A DNA stretch of 64,000 nt from DATLFA01 sp035525225 (GTDB taxonomy: Bacteria; Actinomycetota; Acidimicrobiia; Acidimicrobiales; WLNW01). Position 1 is the stretch's first letter. The number at the start of each line of letters is the position of its first letter. Positions 60,568 to 64,000 of this stretch are shown here, one piece after another. The notes beneath the pieces were generated by a model. The model searched no databases, was not told the origin of the DNA, and was given only the letters and a program-made list of their open reading frames with translations. Position numbers and translations under genes: made by a program. The stretch spans positions 1 to 64,000 of the forward strand of contig DATLFA010000057.1 of NCBI GenBank assembly GCA_035525225.1, read 5' to 3'.

Positions 60568-62343
60568 CTAGCGAGCGCCGCGGAGCACCGAGCCCGGGCG
60601 CGCACCGGTGTCGACACCGTTGCGGCGGATGACCTCGCCGCTGACGATCGTCGCCACGTAGCCGCTGGCTTCTTGCAAGAGGCGCCGGCCACCGGCCGGT
60701 AGGTCATGGGCGACCCGCGGCGAATGCAGCGTCATGTTGGCGAGATCGATGACATTGACGTCGGCCTTCATGCCGGCCGTCAACACACCACGGTCGCCCA
60801 GCCCGTAGAGCCGCGCCGTGTCGGCGGTCTGCTTCTTGACGACCCATTCGAGTGCGAGCTTCTCACCACGCGTGCGGTCGCGCACCCAGTGCGTCAGCAG
60901 GAAGGTCGGGATCGACGCGTCACAGATCATCCCGCAATGCGCGCCCCCGTCGCCGAGACCGGCGACGCCCGCGGGGTGGGTGAACATCTCGCGCACTGCG
61001 TCGAGGTTGGCATCGAAATAGTTGAAGATCGGCAACATCAGCAGGGCATGGCCGTCGTGCTCGAGCAACAGGTCGTAGAGCAACTCCAGCGGATCGACAT
61101 TGCGCGCGCCGGCAATGGCGAGCACCGACTGCTCGCGGGTCGGCTCGTAGTTCGGCGGACTACCGAGCACATAGACCTTGTGCAGCTGCGCCTGTATTGC
61201 TTTGGTCATCGAATCGAACAGCACCGAGCGATCGATCGGAAGGTCGTGCTCGTCGAGGATGGCGCGCCGCACCGCCGGCTCGCGCAGCTGCGCCACCAAC
61301 TCGATGAAGGGCAGCTCGGAGGCCAACTTGACATACGTCGGGCGCTTCTTGAACGCGTGGTGCGTCTCGAGGCCGACGAGCATGCCGAACGGTCGACCGG
61401 CGACCTGCGGGTACACCGGCGCGCCACGCTCGGTCGCGGCGAGCGATGCGTCCATCAGCTCGCGCCACAGGTTGGGTGCGGCGTCGACCTGCAACAGCGC
61501 GAACGACACCGGCATGGCGATCTCGCCCGCGAGGCGGCACATCCAGTCGACCTCTTTGTGCGGTGCGATGAGGTCTTCGCCCCCGGCACCCATCGGCGCG
61601 AGCTCGAACACACTGCGGCCTCCTCGCGCCATGGCGCGCCCGAGGCCGAACAGCTCGTCTTCGGCAGCGAACGTGCCGGGCACCGGCTCGCCGTCGATGG
61701 CACGATGGCCCAACGTGCGCGAGGTCGAGAACCCGAGCGCACCGGCCTCGATCGCTTCTTGCACGATGCGCCCCATCGCCGCGATGTCGTCGGAGGTGGC
61801 CGGCTCGTTGCGCGCGCCGCGCTCACCCATCACGAACGCGCGCACCGCGCCGTGTGCGATCTGTGAGCCGATGTCGATCGAGTGACGGCGACGGTCGAGC
61901 GCATCGAGGTACTCGGGGAAGCTCTCCCAATCCCATTTGATGCCTTCGGCGAGGGCCGTGCCGGGGATGTCCTCGACGCCTTCCATCAACTCGATCAGCC
62001 ACTGCTCGCGGCCTTTGGGCACCGGGGCAAACCCCACGCCACAGTTGCCGGTGACGATCGTGGTGACCCCGTGACCGGTCGACGGGTTGAGCACTTCGTC
62101 CCACGTTGCCTGTCCGTCGTAGTGCGTGTGTACATCGACGAACCCCGGCGTGACGATGAGCCCGCGCGCATCGATGACCTCACGCGCGTCGGCATCGATG
62201 CCACCGGAACCGTCACCCCCGGTCGGGCGCACGTCGGTGACGAGACCTCCGCTGATCGCGATATCGGCCACGAAACGGTCGCGGCCGGTGCCGTCGACGA
62301 CCGTGCCGCCCTTGAGGAGAAGATCTGGTTGGCGTGTGCTCAT
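60568..62343 (-). CDS. D-aminoacylase-like amidohydrolase
   Basis: A 591-residue amidohydrolase (N-acyl-D-amino-acid deacylase/D-glutamate deacylase group). Metal residues begin at FVDVHTHYDG (His72, His74), preceded by the beta-sandwich GGTVVDGTGRD, and GNCGVGFAPV, KVYVLGSP and GDGGAHCGMICD follow. The family hydrolyses N-acyl amino acids and some cyclic amides. The next gene upstream is a paralogue; the short spacer holds a 2 x 29-bp repeat. The ATG is 12 bp past the repeat. Confidence 0.94.
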   Translation of the reverse strand: MSTRQPDLLLKGGTVVDGTGRDRFVADIAISGGLVTDVRPTGGDGSGGIDADAREVIDARGLIVTPGFVDVHTHYDGQATWDEVLNPSTGHGVTTIVTGNCGVGFAPVPKGREQWLIELMEGVEDIPGTALAEGIKWDWESFPEYLDALDRRRHSIDIGSQIAHGAVRAFVMGERGARNEPATSDDIAAMGRIVQEAIEAGALGFSTSRTLGHRAIDGEPVPGTFAAEDELFGLGRAMARGGRSVFELAPMGAGGEDLIAPHKEVDWMCRLAGEIAMPVSFALLQVDAAPNLWRELMDASLAATERGAPVYPQVAGRPFGMLVGLETHHAFKKRPTYVKLASELPFIELVAQLREPAVRRAILDEHDLPIDRSVLFDSMTKAIQAQLHKVYVLGSPPNYEPTREQSVLAIAGARNVDPLELLYDLLLEHDGHALLMLPIFNYFDANLDAVREMFTHPAGVAGLGDGGAHCGMICDASIPTFLLTHWVRDRTRGEKLALEWVVKKQTADTARLYGLGDRGVLTAGMKADVNVIDLANMTLHSPRVAHDLPAGGRRLLQEASGYVATIVSGEVIRRNGVDTGARPGSVLRGAR

Positions 62344-62355
62344 CAGGGAATACTA

Positions 62356-62413
62356 CCTATCGCCGCTCTGAGAGGCCGCTCAGGCCTATCCCCGCTCTGA
62401 GAGGCCGCTCAGG
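62356..62413. repeat. Two tandem 29-bp copies between paralogous amidohydrolase genes
   Basis: Unit one (62356-62384) and unit two (62385-62413) differ at one base. They share CCGCTCTGAGAGGCCGCTCAGG and the core pattern ATCCCCGCTCTG-AG-GG-CCGCTC-GG with the 55342-55405 repeats. Unit two contains the stop codon of the upstream gene (62409-62411). Confidence 0.9.
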
Positions 62414-64000
62414 CCTGGCCCCGCACGAGCGCGCCGGGACGAGCGCCGGTGTCGACACCGTTGCGCCGCACCACCACTCCGCTCACGATCGTCGCGACGT
62501 ATCCGTCCGCGGCCTGGATCAGCCGGCGTCCCTGCGCCGGCAGATCGTGGACGAGACGCGGAGGCAGCAAGCGCAGTCTCTCGAAGTCGATCACGTTCAG
62601 GTCGGCCTTCTTGCCCACTGCGATCGTGCCCCGGTCGCGGAACCCGTAGAGCTCGGCGGTGTCACTCGTCTGCTTGCGGACGGCGGATTCGAGCGAGATC
62701 CGCGGGCCGCGCACACGGTCACGCACCCAGTGCGTCAGCATCCATGTCGGCTGCGAGGCATCACAGATCGCACCGCAGTGCGCGCCTCCGTCGCTCAGCC
62801 CGAGGATGCCGGCGGGGTGGTGCATCATCTCGTAGGTCGCGTCCGCGTTGCCGTGGCTGTAGTTGAGCACCGGGTACAGCAGCAGGGCACGGCCTTCGTC
62901 GCCCAGCAACAAGTCGTAGAACTTGGACTCGAGATCGACGCCTTCCTTCTCCGCCATCGTCGCGATCGCCATATCCGGGCCGGGCTCATAATCCACAGGG
63001 TCGCCGAGGACATACATGCGGTCGAACTGTGAGCGCATCTTGTCGATGAACGCACTGGTGCTGCGGGCACGCTCGCCGAGTATGCGCTGCTTGCGCGCCG
63101 GCGTCCGCAGCTCGGCAACGCGCTCGGCAAGAGGGAGGTGCGTGAGCTCGTCGTAGCTGGGTCGGCCGCCGAAGCCGAGCGCCGAATGCAGGCCGACCAA
63201 TACTCCGGCAGGACGCGACGCGTATTGAGGATGCAGGCGATGACCGGCTTCGAGCGCCCGTAGTGAGGCTTCCATCTGATCGCGCCACAACTCGGGCGCG
63301 TTGTCGACTTGTGTCAATGCGAAGGTGACCGGCAAACGCGTGTGCGCGGCGAGGCGCGCCATCAAATCGACTTCGCGCATCGGCGCGTCGAGATCTTCGC
63401 CGACCGCGCCGAGCGGCACGAGCTCGTAGATGCCCGCGCCGGCATCGCGCAGTGCGTCAGCGATGCCGAACAACTCGGCCTCATCGGCGAAGGTGCCCGG
63501 CACGGGCACACCGTCCTTCGCGCGGTGCGCGAGCGTGCGCGATGTCGAGAACCCGAGCGCTCCGGCCTCGATCGCGTCGCGCACGATGTCGCGCATCGCC
63601 GCGATGTCGTCGGCGGTCGCAGCTTCGTTGCTTGCACCGCGCTCGCCCATCACGTACGCACGAACCGCGGCATGAGGTACCTGCGTGGCGATGTCGATCG
63701 ACAGAGGCTTTCGGTCGAGCACGTCGAGGTACTCACCGAAGCTCTCCCATTCCCATTGCATTCCCTCGGCGAGGGCCGCGCCAGGGATGTCCTCGACGCC
63801 TTCCATCAACTGGATCAGCCACGCTTCGGAGCCCGGGCGCACCGGCGCGAAGCCGACGCCACAGTTGCCCATGACCAAGGTGGTCACGCCGTGCAACGTC
63901 GATGGCTCGAGCAGCGGGTCCCACGTCACTTGACCGTCGTAGTGCGTGTGGATGTCGACGAAGCCGGGCGTGACGATACGACCCGCGGCATCGATGACTT
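62409..64000 (-). CDS. D-aminoacylase-like amidohydrolase, N-terminus cut by window edge
   Basis: The last 530 residues or so of a second amidohydrolase; the first residues lie beyond position 64000. FVDIHTHYDGQVTW opens the visible part with both metal histidines, then GNCGVGFAPV and DGGAHCGAICD as in the neighbour. The two proteins are clearly paralogous but diverged, so they may act on different N-acyl substrates. It is probably the first of a leftward operon running to 57315. Confidence 0.95.
   Translation of the reverse strand, partial: VIDAAGRIVTPGFVDIHTHYDGQVTWDPLLEPSTLHGVTTLVMGNCGVGFAPVRPGSEAWLIQLMEGVEDIPGAALAEGMQWEWESFGEYLDVLDRKPLSIDIATQVPHAAVRAYVMGERGASNEAATADDIAAMRDIVRDAIEAGALGFSTSRTLAHRAKDGVPVPGTFADEAELFGIADALRDAGAGIYELVPLGAVGEDLDAPMREVDLMARLAAHTRLPVTFALTQVDNAPELWRDQMEASLRALEAGHRLHPQYASRPAGVLVGLHSALGFGGRPSYDELTHLPLAERVAELRTPARKQRILGERARSTSAFIDKMRSQFDRMYVLGDPVDYEPGPDMAIATMAEKEGVDLESKFYDLLLGDEGRALLLYPVLNYSHGNADATYEMMHHPAGILGLSDGGAHCGAICDASQPTWMLTHWVRDRVRGPRISLESAVRKQTSDTAELYGFRDRGTIAVGKKADLNVIDFERLRLLPPRLVHDLPAQGRRLIQAADGYVATIVSGVVVRRNGVDTGARPGALVRGQA

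Noticed and set aside
60600..60625. GGTGTCGACACCG similarity to the 48-bp palindrome core
   Set aside because: The same short sequence at 60607 and 62450 encodes the conserved GVDTGA motif in the two amidohydrolases, so it is not an extra palindrome copy.
1..64000. CRISPR arrays, tRNA or rRNA genes, insertion sequences, prophage
   Set aside because: No regularly spaced repeats, tRNA arms, transposase or integrase motifs were seen on either strand by eye; a tRNAscan/ISfinder run would settle this.

Overview
The window is 64 kb of high-GC chromosome with dense gene packing, frequent GTG starts and many overlapping stop/start codons. Gene content (Ku plus stand-alone LigD-type polymerase domains, homodimeric AceE with a separate lipoyl E2/Lpd set, probable F420-type luciferase-like monooxygenases, PduO-type cobalamin adenosyltransferase, B12-dependent MetH) points to an actinobacterium, most likely a free-living Acidimicrobiia/Ilumatobacter-like lineage. 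That placement is inference from content; no rRNA, tRNA, phage or insertion sequence was seen.

Layout. 1-4.6 kb is an envelope-glycan patch (two methyltransferases, a GT4 glycosyltransferase, a PilZ-like protein, a Wzx-type flippase, and the frameshifted remnant of a small membrane protein). 4.6-14.1 kb is housekeeping: rhodanese-MoeB, sirtuin, PPOX-fold protein, leucyl aminopeptidase, and a divergent B12 pair (cobalamin adenosyltransferase / metH). 14.2-24.6 kb carries an old-yellow-enzyme oxidoreductase, a methyltransferase, a Ku-PolDom NHEJ operon, a membrane protein, three SDRs, a zinc alcohol dehydrogenase and a second LigD-like polymerase domain. 24.6-30.2 kb is a tight lipoate operon running leftward: lpd, E2 acyltransferase, a fused lipB-lipA, and an M24 peptidase.

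30.4-39.4 kb holds a GGDEF protein with a degenerate HD-GYP-like domain, a LapA-like protein, a TIGR01777 epimerase, and a compact NRPS-like gene (half condensation domain, adenylation, carrier, thioesterase with a cysteine nucleophile) followed by FkbM and sugar-type methyltransferases. 39.5-44.3 kb has an orphan J-domain protein, RNase HI, aceE, a 0.6 kb gene-poor stretch rich in inverted repeats, and an HhH-GPD-like protein. 44.4-52.5 kb is an exopolysaccharide locus: Wzc-like tyrosine kinase, Wzy/WaaL-like polymerase, Wzx flippase, a double glycosyltransferase, a low-molecular-weight tyrosine phosphatase and a WecG/TagA-type transferase. Two odd small-domain proteins follow (IF2_N-TM and a Clp_N protein lacking an ATPase).

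54.2-64 kb is a catabolic patch: epoxide hydrolase-like protein, three luciferase-like monooxygenases, an acetoacetate-decarboxylase-like protein, a Rieske oxygenase and two tandem D-aminoacylase-like amidohydrolases. Two intergenic spots there carry related tandem-duplicated 29-32 bp repeats. Best candidates for something undescribed are the half-C/A/PCP/Cys-TE gene with its methyltransferases, a perfect 48-bp palindrome between divergent genes at 19.8 kb, the intergenic tandem-repeat family, the LipB-LipA fusion and the IF2_N-TM protein.
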